A DNA stretch of 64,000 bases from RZYY01 sp036794825 (GTDB taxonomy: Bacteria > Bacteroidota > Bacteroidia > Bacteroidales > 4484-276): positions 100,683 to 164,682 of the forward strand of contig DAIRGA010000007.1 in NCBI GenBank assembly GCA_036794825.1, written 5' to 3'. Shown here one piece after another: positions 18,301 through 26,161 of this stretch. The position numbers were made by a program, and so were the translations under genes. Each line of letters begins with the position of its first letter. The stretch's first letter is position 1. The notes beneath the pieces are model-generated. The model saw nothing but the letters and a program-made list of their open reading frames with translations, ran no database searches and was not told the DNA's origin.

Positions 18301-20104
18301 GAAATATCTCATCAATATATTTACCAATCAAACTCTCCGGTTGAACACCACTTAGCTTCCCACTGGCCGGGTTTGCGGCTACTAAACAGAGTGTGTGGTC
18401 ATCTTCAGGATTCTCGAGTTCATACACGTACAAACCCATTTGCATATTCTCAATAATATCGCCGGCCTGGTGAAGCGCTGTCTCAGCCTGCTTGCGCTCG
18501 GTTATGTCCACAACGTTAGCAACATTGTGTAGCCACTTGCCATCCGAATCATACACTGGTGATACAGATAGCTGTGCCCAGATTGTTTGCCCATCTTTTC
18601 TGATGTAGCGCTTTTCGGTGTAGTAAACATTTGATTCACCAGCCAACATCTTTTTTACCTCTTCAGCACCAATTTCGATGTCATCGGGATGTGTGATTTG
18701 TGTAAAGGTGAGTTGCTGCAGTTCGCTCTCCGTATAGCCGATCATTTGGCAGAAGTTTCGATTGGCTTTGATGAATTTTAAATCCTTACCGATCATTGTC
18801 ATGCCTGTGGCGCTATCTTCGAAAATCTTTCTGAAGAGCAATTCACTCACCCTTAGCTTCTCATCGGCACGCTTCCGGTCTGAGATGTCCACGCAGAATT
18901 CCACGCATGTATTGTCTTCCAGCGAACTACCAGCAAAAACCATCCACAATCGTGTACCATCCTTGCGAAGATATTCCTTTTCGTAGGGACCAACACGCCC
19001 GGTCGTTTGAAATTTCTTAATCTCGGCCAGACTTACCTCCTTATATTCCGGTGGAGTAAGATTCTGCCAGGTCAGCGAGCGGGATTCTAATTCTTCCCGG
19101 CTGTATCCCATCATGTTGAGAAATGTGTCGTTGGCGTCTGTCATGCAGCCACTTGACAGGTCCCAAAACATAACGCCAACCGTTTCGACTTCCAATACCT
19201 TATTCAGACGTGCATGGCTTTTTCGCAGCAAGTCCTCTGCATTCTTACGCTGAGTGATATTTTGGGCAAGTATAACGATGTCGTCACCCATTGGGACAAC
19301 AACAATACGAAGCCAGGTGGGTATTGATACTATTTCACCAACATACACTTCGTCGAAAATCTGCTGCTCCGCATCAGTAGCAGCGCGGATGTAAGCATCA
19401 AATAAAGCTGTTCCTTGGTGGGCGGGAAATAGTTCAAGTAAACGCTTTCCAGGAACTTCTGCAGGGTCAGTTCCGTTTATTTGAGCAATAGCATGGTTTT
19501 CGTATTTCCATGTGAAATCAAACACTTCACCTTTTTCGTCCTTCAAGGGATGAAGAATAGTGAATCCATCGGGAGATATCTCCTGTGCCATGCGAAAAAG
19601 CTCCTCATTTCGCCTCAGTCCATCACTTAACTCCAGATTTTTCTTTAATTCAACCTGAAGCTCTGTTGTACGATCAGACACTAAAAGTTCCAGCCTGTGT
19701 TTTTCTGATTTTTTAAAATCATTGGCTTCCTTAATTTTGATCATGGCGTTGATGTGAACCACAAGTTCCTGCTCGTCAACCGGTTTGGTGAGGAAACCAT
19801 CAGCGCCGGCTTTGATGGCACGGACTTTATTCTCTTTGCTTTCATTGGCCGCCATTAAAAAAACCACGGGTATGTCGCGCAGATTCTCGTCCTCCTTCAG
19901 GATTTTGCAAACCTCAAAACCATCCATTACGGGCATCAGAGATTCAAGCAAAATCACATCGGGCTGATCTGTTTTTGCCAGTTCAATACCTTCATTACCA
20001 GTGGTTGCGGTTAATATCGTAAAACCGTGAAACAACTCAGCGATCAGCGCTTCAATGGATATCAGATTATCCGGGTTATGGTCAATCACCAGAATTCTTT
20101 TCAT
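15392..20104 (-). CDS. Hybrid sensor histidine kinase / response regulator with eight PAS domains
   Basis: About 1,570 residues, no membrane segments. Order: receiver domain (1-120), coiled coil, eight PAS/PAC units (roughly 165-1150), HisKA with FLANMSHEIRTPMNG, HATPase with GAGLGLAITKAYIEMMGG, then a C-terminal receiver. The C-terminal receiver is intact (VVEDDE acid pair, DLILMDIRLP phospho-Asp, KP lysine). The N-terminal receiver is degenerate: the acid pair reads DH and the phospho-acceptor position is Glu (VILLESLMPVMDG), so it probably cannot be phosphorylated. A GTG at 20116 would add four residues; the ATG at 20104 (MKRILVID) is preferred. 70 nt precede the PocR kinase gene, suggesting one kinase cluster. 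Confidence 0.93.
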   Translation of the reverse strand: MKRILVIDHNPDNLISIEALIAELFHGFTILTATTGNEGIELAKTDQPDVILLESLMPVMDGFEVCKILKEDENLRDIPVVFLMAANESKENKVRAIKAGADGFLTKPVDEQELVVHINAMIKIKEANDFKKSEKHRLELLVSDRTTELQVELKKNLELSDGLRRNEELFRMAQEISPDGFTILHPLKDEKGEVFDFTWKYENHAIAQINGTDPAEVPGKRLLELFPAHQGTALFDAYIRAATDAEQQIFDEVYVGEIVSIPTWLRIVVVPMGDDIVILAQNITQRKNAEDLLRKSHARLNKVLEVETVGVMFWDLSSGCMTDANDTFLNMMGYSREELESRSLTWQNLTPPEYKEVSLAEIKKFQTTGRVGPYEKEYLRKDGTRLWMVFAGSSLEDNTCVEFCVDISDRKRADEKLRVSELLFRKIFEDSATGMTMIGKDLKFIKANRNFCQMIGYTESELQQLTFTQITHPDDIEIGAEEVKKMLAGESNVYYTEKRYIRKDGQTIWAQLSVSPVYDSDGKWLHNVANVVDITERKQAETALHQAGDIIENMQMGLYVYELENPEDDHTLCLVAANPASGKLSGVQPESLIGKYIDEIFPGLRALGIPKRFADVVRTGKSGEFEDFYYADDRLLEAAYSVKAFPLPNQRVGITFDNITERKLSEERLKESEERFLLAMKASNDGLFDWNLVTNEIYYSPGWKKMLGFEDHELPNDFSVWETNTEPEDAKKSWELQQKLITKQVDRFILEFKMKHKDGHWVEILSRAEAFFDNTGKAVRIVGTHTDISEQKQAEAEVIKAKEKLEETNANVTAIIEGTADSIWAFDRNYNIVYINHVFQKDFHASFGIRLEKGSNLLESLPEFLQPFWKPRYDKVLSNEQFTIIDEVDTAVGKLYIQVTFNPIFKDGMVIGGSCFGSNITERKQAEKAIKESEERYRKLVSTVPDLIVLTNLDGIITFINDIPLPSLKHLPKEALLGQNMLSFIAEEDLPQAIENTHLMFERKLGPKEYRLKTEDGTVINSEVNGDIIYDANNVPAGMVYTIRDITERKKAEADLRMSEERFKSIVAVSNTGAWEYHHDKDFLWCSPEYFTMLGFDPADFITDGSPNLENIWIAMMHPDDRERATRCFSDYLAGGSVGIYENYFRMQHYAGGWVWIWSRGQTLRDSEGKLTSRTLGTHIDITERKEFEKELIAAKEKAEESDRLKSAFLANMSHEIRTPMNGILGFAELLREPGLTGEEQQRYIGLINKSGQRMLNIINDIVDISKIEAGLMELHLTESNINEQIEYIYTFFKPETESKGIDFTVKNSLSGDEATLKTDREKLYAILTNLVKNAVKYTPRGTIELGCAHKGQCIEFYVKDTGIGIPKSRQKAVFERFVQADIEDKMARQGAGLGLAITKAYIEMMGGSIWVESEEGKGSVFYFTLPCSTRQVTKNNDHQPAITDNKLEIRKLKILVVEDDEISELLLDKTIKSLSRSTLIARTGIEAVEIVQHQTDIDLILMDIRLPHTDGYEATRRIRKFNKDVVIIAQTAYGLTGNRQMALDAGCDDYIAKPISKDDLLTMIQKYFA

Positions 20105-20116
20105 TGTTTGCTCCAC

Positions 20117-20907
20117 GGCCTATTGCTTTTCAATTTTAATCATTTGTACACCTTATCAAACAGCAGGTCTGAGTCAACGGGTCTAATGAAAGTTGTTAAA
20201 ACCAATATCGAATAAACAGCTTTTGAAGCCCATTTTTTGACGCCCGAAAATACTAAAATTAACCAAATGTGCTTCAAATAGTCCATTTTACTGGTTTTTC
20301 CTAAATGATTCAAAGTAATCATGCGCTTTATGGCAGTTTTCATCACTTGAAAGCACTGCTTTGGGTTTTCTCAATTGCCCCCAAAGGTCAGTTAATTGCC
20401 AAATTTATGAGATTTCTCGCTTCTCTCCTGACTTCGACAATGCGCAACTGGTGGGCTAAAGCCCGGCAGGTGTTTGGATTTCAACTGCCCTGACCTTAAG
20501 GTCGGGGCAATTGATTTCCTTATTATTCATGGCTTTAGCCACATTCACAAAATTTAAGGTTCCTTCTGACTTCGACATTTCGACACCCGAATGGATGAGT
20601 AAATATAATACAACTTACTGTATTACAGCATGATACAATACCAAAATTTTTACATTGTCAAAGTCAGTAAAAATCATGAGATTTCTCGCCTCGCTCGAAA
20701 TGACAAGGGTTTCAAGATTTTTGGAGGTAGAGGGGGTAGGCGGCGGCTTCGCCGCCGCCTACCCCCATACATTCATTAAAACCCATGAAAGCATTGTCAT
20801 TCTTTCATAGGAATGCCTTTGGCAGGAGCGCAGCGAGGAATCTCACATAAGTTTACCGGACACCAATGGTTTGCTGTCTGGCAGAGATCAAAATGCACCC
20901 AAAATGA
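20117..20907. other. Non-coding interval with dispersed repeats
   Basis: 791 bp without a credible gene. Holds a GGGCTAAAGCCC palindrome (20453-20464), two copies of ATGAGATTTCTCGC (20407-20420 and 20676-20689), a 35-bp GC-rich hairpin (20732-20766) and a reverse-oriented partner of the ATGAGATT repeat (20833-20845). No TAnnTTTG promoter was found for the hybrid kinase. Confidence 0.65.
20676..20846. repeat. MITE-like element with inverted ends and central GC hairpin
   Basis: The left end ATGAGATTTCTCGC (20676-20689) and right end GCGAGGAATCTCA (20833-20845) are inverted with one mismatch over 13 positions. Inner parts also pair (GAAATGACAA near 20697-20706 with TTGTCATT near 20794-20801). 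In the middle is a near-perfect hairpin of 16 bp per arm with a TTC loop (20732-20766). No coding capacity. A second left-end copy at 20407 shows the sequence is dispersed. Confidence 0.55.
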
Positions 20908-22671
20908 CTACTTTTTCACCACCCTCTTAACCACCGTACCTTTTTCTCCGGTAAGCCTGATCTGGTAAACCCCGGGCTGAAGGCCGGAAAGATCAATGTT
21001 TACTGAGCTTTCACCGCCAGTTTGGATGGTTTGGACAAATGCTCCCAAAGTTCCCACCACATCAATCTGCGTGAATTCGCCGGTTCCGCTGACTTGCACA
21101 TATCCATCGGTTGGGTTGGGATAAATCATGATTCCGGCGCCCGGATTATTTTCCATCCCGGTTGCTGAAAGCTTCATCAATTTTATGGCCGACAATCCTT
21201 CGCCGGTAAAGTATCCTGATTGGGGTAATTGCAAGTCATACTCCACCTCCACATCAAAGGTTTCACCTGTGGATGGGCGATAAACCCTGTAAGTGAGCAG
21301 TTCCATTTCATCAAATCCATCTTTTGATACGGTAGTTGCATCATTGGCATAGGCAGTTAGTATGAAATTGTTTTTTGGGTCAATAATTTCAGCGACTCCA
21401 TAACAGAGCTGCTGTTGCGCAAATACGCCGATTATATCGCCGGCAAGCAGGCCCTGGGGGTTGTTACCTTCTACAGCGATCAGGTGGGAGGAGCCTGTTA
21501 TGGCAACCTCATTCCATGGATGATCAGGATGTTTTATCTGCTGAAGTTGTGCAGTCCAGGCGCTTTTTGCGTTTGCAGGGAAAGTAACCGAGCCTGGTGA
21601 ATTGAGGTAAGCGAAATATGCTTTCCCAGGCAACAAACTTCCCAAGGTATTGATACCATAAGCCGGCCAGTAAACGCCAACACCGGCCACATCTTTGACC
21701 AACCGGACGCTCGTCCCGGCAAAAAGTGAAGCCACATTCACCGGCTGGTTGGCAATAACCGGGACTAGACTCCACCCGGTACTCATGCCAAAAACCTTGT
21801 TTATTTCCTCTTCACCACTGATATCGAGTAAATCAGGCGTATTCATTTTTACCTTGTAGGCCGATTGCGGCTGCCAATTCACTATTGAGTTCAGCCCACC
21901 AGCCGGATAGTAGACTGATGACATGGTTTGAGCAATGATAAAATTGCTGCCCAGTGGGTCAAATATGCTCACCATGTTGTCGTTTGCTGGCATTACAAAA
22001 CTCGAAAGACCACTCCATCCTGCGGGTAGTGGGATGCTTTGCGTCATCAGCTCATCGCCCCAGAATATGCGGCTGAACTCATCTTTTTCAAAAGGAGTAC
22101 CCGCAAAACCCCCAAATGCATCCTGAAACGTTACCTCTCCTTCGTCAACAGTTTTGGCAACATTAAAATTCCCACCCCAGTTGTTCATCGGAAATTCAAC
22201 ATTCGGAAGGGTTATGACCTGGTTGTTGTCAATGGTGAGTAAAGCGCCGCCTGACTGACCATTTCTGAAAATGCTTTTGGAGAAGGGCAATGCAGGATCA
22301 ATCATTCCGCCAGGTTTTACAAAAAGTCCTTTGATTCCGGTTTTCTCGATAAGGGCATAATTTCCGGCGATGGTTCCACCCTGGTTAACTTCAAAAGTAA
22401 AGTAGCCCGTTGAAGTCAGTGTTGCCGGCGAATCGCTGTTCCCCACAAGGTTCAATTGCCCGCCATTGTTTACCGAGAGTGTTTGGTTGTTTCCCATGAT
22501 AAGCGTGGCGCCATCATTAAGGTTCATTTCACCTGCATTAATATTGAGGTTACCATCAACATAGAGCGTTGTTCCCCGGGAAATGGTAATGTTTGTTTCT
22601 GAATGCATGATCTGTGAAAAGGATATTCCAGAAATGAAGCATGATATTGTAAAAAGGATAATGTGTTTCAT
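20908..22671 (-). CDS. T9SS type A sorting-domain protein (small paralogue)
   Basis: 587 residues. Signal peptide about 1-19 (MKHIILFTISCFISGISFS). Residues about 25-215 are repetitive beta-helix-like sequence (LNINAGEMNLNDGATLIMGNNQTLSVNNGGQLNL). A middle module of about 270 residues (GWSGLSSFVMPANDN to FDVEVEYDLQLPQSGYFTGEGLSAIKLMKL) is shared with the two giant proteins at 28242 and 35476. The C-terminus, IYPNPTDGYVQVSG to VVKRVVKK, is a type A T9SS sorting signal, so export to the cell surface or medium is expected. It equals the C-terminal third of the giants minus the BACON domains. Ligand and function unknown. Confidence 0.88.
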   Translation of the reverse strand: MKHIILFTISCFISGISFSQIMHSETNITISRGTTLYVDGNLNINAGEMNLNDGATLIMGNNQTLSVNNGGQLNLVGNSDSPATLTSTGYFTFEVNQGGTIAGNYALIEKTGIKGLFVKPGGMIDPALPFSKSIFRNGQSGGALLTIDNNQVITLPNVEFPMNNWGGNFNVAKTVDEGEVTFQDAFGGFAGTPFEKDEFSRIFWGDELMTQSIPLPAGWSGLSSFVMPANDNMVSIFDPLGSNFIIAQTMSSVYYPAGGLNSIVNWQPQSAYKVKMNTPDLLDISGEEEINKVFGMSTGWSLVPVIANQPVNVASLFAGTSVRLVKDVAGVGVYWPAYGINTLGSLLPGKAYFAYLNSPGSVTFPANAKSAWTAQLQQIKHPDHPWNEVAITGSSHLIAVEGNNPQGLLAGDIIGVFAQQQLCYGVAEIIDPKNNFILTAYANDATTVSKDGFDEMELLTYRVYRPSTGETFDVEVEYDLQLPQSGYFTGEGLSAIKLMKLSATGMENNPGAGIMIYPNPTDGYVQVSGTGEFTQIDVVGTLGAFVQTIQTGGESSVNIDLSGLQPGVYQIRLTGEKGTVVKRVVKK

Positions 22672-22707
22672 GTTGTCACAATTTTAAAAGATTAAATAAC
22701 AAACAAA

Positions 22708-24756
22708 TTATTTTGAATTGAGTTGTTTTTCAAGTGCATCAATTCGTTGGTTTTGCACTTCGATTATCGCATGAAGTTCTTTAATGGCTTCGGTAAGCAC
22801 CGGGATCAGGCCGATGTAGTTAATGCTTTTGAATTCAATGGGATCGTTATGAGTTTCCTTTTCATCTTCTGGTCTTTCTGGCGCAGTATGGTAGTTAACC
22901 CTTACCAGTTCAGGAAAAACGGCCTCCAATTCCTGGGCTATGAAGCCATATTGATCACCTTTTGCAAGGTTCATGTACTCAAATTCATCGGTTTTGTGTT
23001 CATAGATTTTTGCATCAAGCCTCAGGATGCGCTCAAGGCTTCCATCAAAATGCCGGATGTTTTTCTTAAATTTGCCATCTGAGGGATTGCTGAAGTTACC
23101 AGTAACAAGAACATCACCATTAAAATAACCGGCATAGTTGCCACTTCCGGATCCGGAAGCCCTGCCATAGATTCCAAAGGCTACCGTTCCACCTGTTGCC
23201 CACCCAAAAACACCATAAGTAGGATTAATGCTGGTAGTATTGTTTACAGCACGGGAATATACACCACTTCTTCCTGCCACTATATCAATCCCACTGCCTT
23301 GACCATCGGCAGGCTGAGAGTAAATCTGTAAACCCAGGACATCCTCGTTTCCGGTGTAATTTGTATAAATACCCATTACAGTTGAGGAAGAACTGGCGCT
23401 GCCCTCCACATGTAGCATTCTGACAGGCGAATCAGTCCCAATGCCCACACGCTGCTGGAAATAGTTTCTGCTTCCCTCCGGACCGGCAAAGTAGCCTGCA
23501 TAACCATCCGGACTGGCAGTTTGTCCATAAACTCCGTAAGTAGTGCCTGTAGTGGACGATGCAACTCCATATACTCCTCTTCCGGAAACGGTTTTACCAA
23601 ACACACCCCAGCCGCCACTGTCGTGTGTACCCCGCACTCCATAACCAAAATTATTCAGGGCAAAATTCCTTCCATGCACACCTGATGAACCTCCAGAGGT
23701 GGTCGTGCTCAAAGCATATCCTCTCACTCCGGTGGCGCCGCTTGATGAGGATTCTGTTTCGCCCCAGACTCCCGGGAAACTTCCGGTTCCGGTTTTGATA
23801 CCACGAATAGCAAAATTTGATGTTTGTGCCAGGATGGTTCCCGCCACTTCAAGCCGCTGTGTCGGGCTTGATGTGCCAAGCCCAAGGTTGCCGTTTTTGA
23901 GCATAACAAGCGCGTCACTTCTGTCGGATATCGAAGCGCCGTTGCCAATTACAAAAAGGCGGTCGGCGCTGTTCCAGGTGTTACTTCCACCCAGAGGAGT
24001 ATATTCCGTATTATTGCGGCCAATCACCGTTTCATGGGTTGATGGCGCTATTGTGCCTGAACCGAATGCTGTGGAATAAAATCCTGAGGAGTTTGTATTC
24101 CATCCAAAAGCCGTGGAACTCACACCGGCAGCTGTGGTGTTATCTCCCCAGGCCATGGCGTAAGTATTTGAAGCGATGGAGTTAAAACCGAAGGCCGTCG
24201 AGTATGGGCCCACATTTTCGTTGTTCCATTGCGTACCGTTGACCCTTCCGGCCCGGAAAACAGCCTTATCCGGATGCCAAAACATTCTGGTTCCGGAGCC
24301 GGATGCAGGAACCTGCCCGGGTGATGTCGTTTTATACTGCCCCGTGAAAAGTACATTGCCTTCACCAGTTCCGAAGCCGGATGCATGTAGCAATGCAGTC
24401 GGGTAAGAGACCCCGATTCCTATATTTCCGTTATTGTAAAAAAGGCTAAGGTCTTCATTCTGAATCCATTTTTCACCTGCTTCCAACCGTACCCAATAAT
24501 CTCCTGAAAAAAGGAAAAGTGCATTGAAATCGGTATCATAGACCACAAGGCCTGAAGCAGGATATGAAATTCCTGTCCGTTGTGCCGATGTTAATCGTGG
24601 CGGAAGAAATCCCCTGGTGGTGGATTCCACATCGAGCATAGCGGAGGGGTCGGGAGGGCTGTTGGTTTCATTGATTGAAACCCCCTGTGAAAAAGTCTGG
24701 TTTTGAATAATAAAGACAAAGATCAAAAATGAAAAGACTGCTTTTATTCTGTTCAT
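22708..24756 (-). CDS. Tail-fibre-like protein with S74 intramolecular chaperone domain
   Basis: 682 residues. Signal peptide 1-23, then the module GVSINETNSPPDPSAMLD that also opens the next two proteins upstream. The middle (about 180-560) is a glycine/serine-rich stalk with YadA-head-like units (STAFGFNSIASNTYAMAWGD, STAFGWNTNSSG, STAFGSGTIAPST). Residues about 575-655 are a peptidase S74 (endosialidase chaperone) domain (NPSDGKFKKNIRHFDG to YGFIAQELEAVFPELV), ending in a coiled coil. In known members the chaperone trimerises the fibre and then cleaves itself off. No T9SS sorting signal is present, so the export route is unclear. Confidence 0.87.
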   Translation of the reverse strand: MNRIKAVFSFLIFVFIIQNQTFSQGVSINETNSPPDPSAMLDVESTTRGFLPPRLTSAQRTGISYPASGLVVYDTDFNALFLFSGDYWVRLEAGEKWIQNEDLSLFYNNGNIGIGVSYPTALLHASGFGTGEGNVLFTGQYKTTSPGQVPASGSGTRMFWHPDKAVFRAGRVNGTQWNNENVGPYSTAFGFNSIASNTYAMAWGDNTTAAGVSSTAFGWNTNSSGFYSTAFGSGTIAPSTHETVIGRNNTEYTPLGGSNTWNSADRLFVIGNGASISDRSDALVMLKNGNLGLGTSSPTQRLEVAGTILAQTSNFAIRGIKTGTGSFPGVWGETESSSSGATGVRGYALSTTTSGGSSGVHGRNFALNNFGYGVRGTHDSGGWGVFGKTVSGRGVYGVASSTTGTTYGVYGQTASPDGYAGYFAGPEGSRNYFQQRVGIGTDSPVRMLHVEGSASSSSTVMGIYTNYTGNEDVLGLQIYSQPADGQGSGIDIVAGRSGVYSRAVNNTTSINPTYGVFGWATGGTVAFGIYGRASGSGSGNYAGYFNGDVLVTGNFSNPSDGKFKKNIRHFDGSLERILRLDAKIYEHKTDEFEYMNLAKGDQYGFIAQELEAVFPELVRVNYHTAPERPEDEKETHNDPIEFKSINYIGLIPVLTEAIKELHAIIEVQNQRIDALEKQLNSK

Positions 24757-24837
24757 AATGAATTAAAATTGATGGATTTAGATTTATTGAATTCAGGATT
24801 ATACCTGATATTCCAAAATTTTATATTCGATTAAGGT

Positions 24838-25977
24838 TTACTTTTCCTTGGATGTATTAGAACTGAATGTTTCGACCATCTTCATCAAAGCATTCAATTG
24901 AGCCTTGATGATTTCATTTTCCGACCGAAGCTGTTCAATCTTTTCCTCCACTGATGATTTTGGAACAACATGATTTGAAGTGGCATCAGCGTCAGGTTGA
25001 AGTCCGGAATCATATTGATTAATTGTTTCCCGCCCGAAAAGATTTTCAAAGGTAAATTCCTGGTATTGATGGTTTTGTGATTTGGAAGCAGGTAGAGTGA
25101 ATGCCATCGCGGTAGTGCACCCATACTCATTTGAATTCCATTGGGATGGCGCTGGGGACAAACCACAAAGACCAACTTCATATGTTCCCGGAGAAAGTAC
25201 TTGTGTAGAATAAGAAAGTGAAAAAGGAATTCGTGTATTTGCTGGTAAGCGCAAACCAAATATTCCACCTCCTATTGATATTATATTGCCGCCATTGGTG
25301 TTCCGGTAACAGACGTATAAATCGATCGCTCCGGTAGTGATTCCAACGGTTGTCCCCAATCCGCGGGTTGAATTGATCAGAATTCTTGCTGATTCAGTCA
25401 GACTGATAATTGCCGGATTTACAATAAAATTAAGAGTGGTGTACACGCTTTCATATCCGCATGACTGACTGTAACCGAGGATACTCATCGGGCTATGTTG
25501 CCAGGAGGCCGTTCCCTCTGCATCGCTGGTAAGCACTTTACCTGTACCAGGATCTCCACCGGTTATTCTCATCTGCCCGTTGATCTCGAGTTCAGCTTCC
25601 GGGTAATTGACGCCAATCCCTACTTTTCCTAAATTATAAGTGAGGTTGTTGTCTTCGTCCTTTATCCATTTATCGCCGGCATCAACTCGCATCCACCCCT
25701 CGCCGGTATTTACAAACAGCGCATTAAAGTCGGTATCAAAAACCAGCAACCCTGAGGCCGGGCTTTGCATGGCCAAACGTTGAGACGAAGTTAATCGGGG
25801 TGGCAGAAATCCCTTTGTGGTGGATTCAACATCGAGCATTGCCGATGGGTCGGGAGGCGAATTTGTCTCGCTGACAGATACACCCTGACTAAACCCACTA
25901 TTGCAGAAGAAGAAAAGTGAGGATAAAAGAAACAGTATTAGAATCTGGCGATTGATAGCTAAATTGTTGATCTTCAT
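24838..25977 (-). CDS. Secreted protein with shared tail-fibre N-terminus and C-terminal coiled coil
   Basis: 379 residues. Signal peptide about 1-30 (ILILFLLSSLFFFCNSGFSQ), then GVSVSETNSPPDPSAMLD and the GKVGIGVNYPEAELEINGQMRI segment common in Bacteroidota fibre proteins. A unique region of about 150 residues follows (SQSCGYESVYTTLNFIVNPAIISLTESARILINSTRGLGTT). The C-terminus is a heptad coiled coil (VEEKIEQLRSENEIIKAQLNALMKMVETF), suitable for oligomerisation. It lacks the S74 domain of its downstream neighbour. Paralogue of the N-terminal third of that gene; specific function not recognised. Confidence 0.8.
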   Translation of the reverse strand: MKINNLAINRQILILFLLSSLFFFCNSGFSQGVSVSETNSPPDPSAMLDVESTTKGFLPPRLTSSQRLAMQSPASGLLVFDTDFNALFVNTGEGWMRVDAGDKWIKDEDNNLTYNLGKVGIGVNYPEAELEINGQMRITGGDPGTGKVLTSDAEGTASWQHSPMSILGYSQSCGYESVYTTLNFIVNPAIISLTESARILINSTRGLGTTVGITTGAIDLYVCYRNTNGGNIISIGGGIFGLRLPANTRIPFSLSYSTQVLSPGTYEVGLCGLSPAPSQWNSNEYGCTTAMAFTLPASKSQNHQYQEFTFENLFGRETINQYDSGLQPDADATSNHVVPKSSVEEKIEQLRSENEIIKAQLNALMKMVETFSSNTSKEK

Positions 25978-26122
25978 TGTGTAAAATTTAAATTTGTTGA
26001 CTTGAATTACCTTGGGTTTTTAGTCCCATGAATTTTCGAATAAGTGTATTGGTGTTATATGTTCTTGTCATTTTAAAAATTTGCCTCAGGTTCGTGCCCA
26101 AGGTTCATTGCTGGGTTTGATT

Positions 26123-26157
26123 CAAAGGTAATAATGGCAAATAACTAAATAGTCAAA
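26123..26157 (-). promoter_or_regulatory. Promoter for the gene starting at 25977
   Basis: Minus strand: TTTG (26157-26154), 23 nt, then TACCTTTG (26130-26123). The implied start near 26116 gives a leader of about 140 nt. Confidence 0.5.
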
Positions 26158-26161
26158 TAGT

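Noticed and set aside
20732..20766. Rho-independent terminator at the GC-rich hairpin
   Set aside because: Strong stem but no T-run on either side; better explained as the centre of the repeat element.
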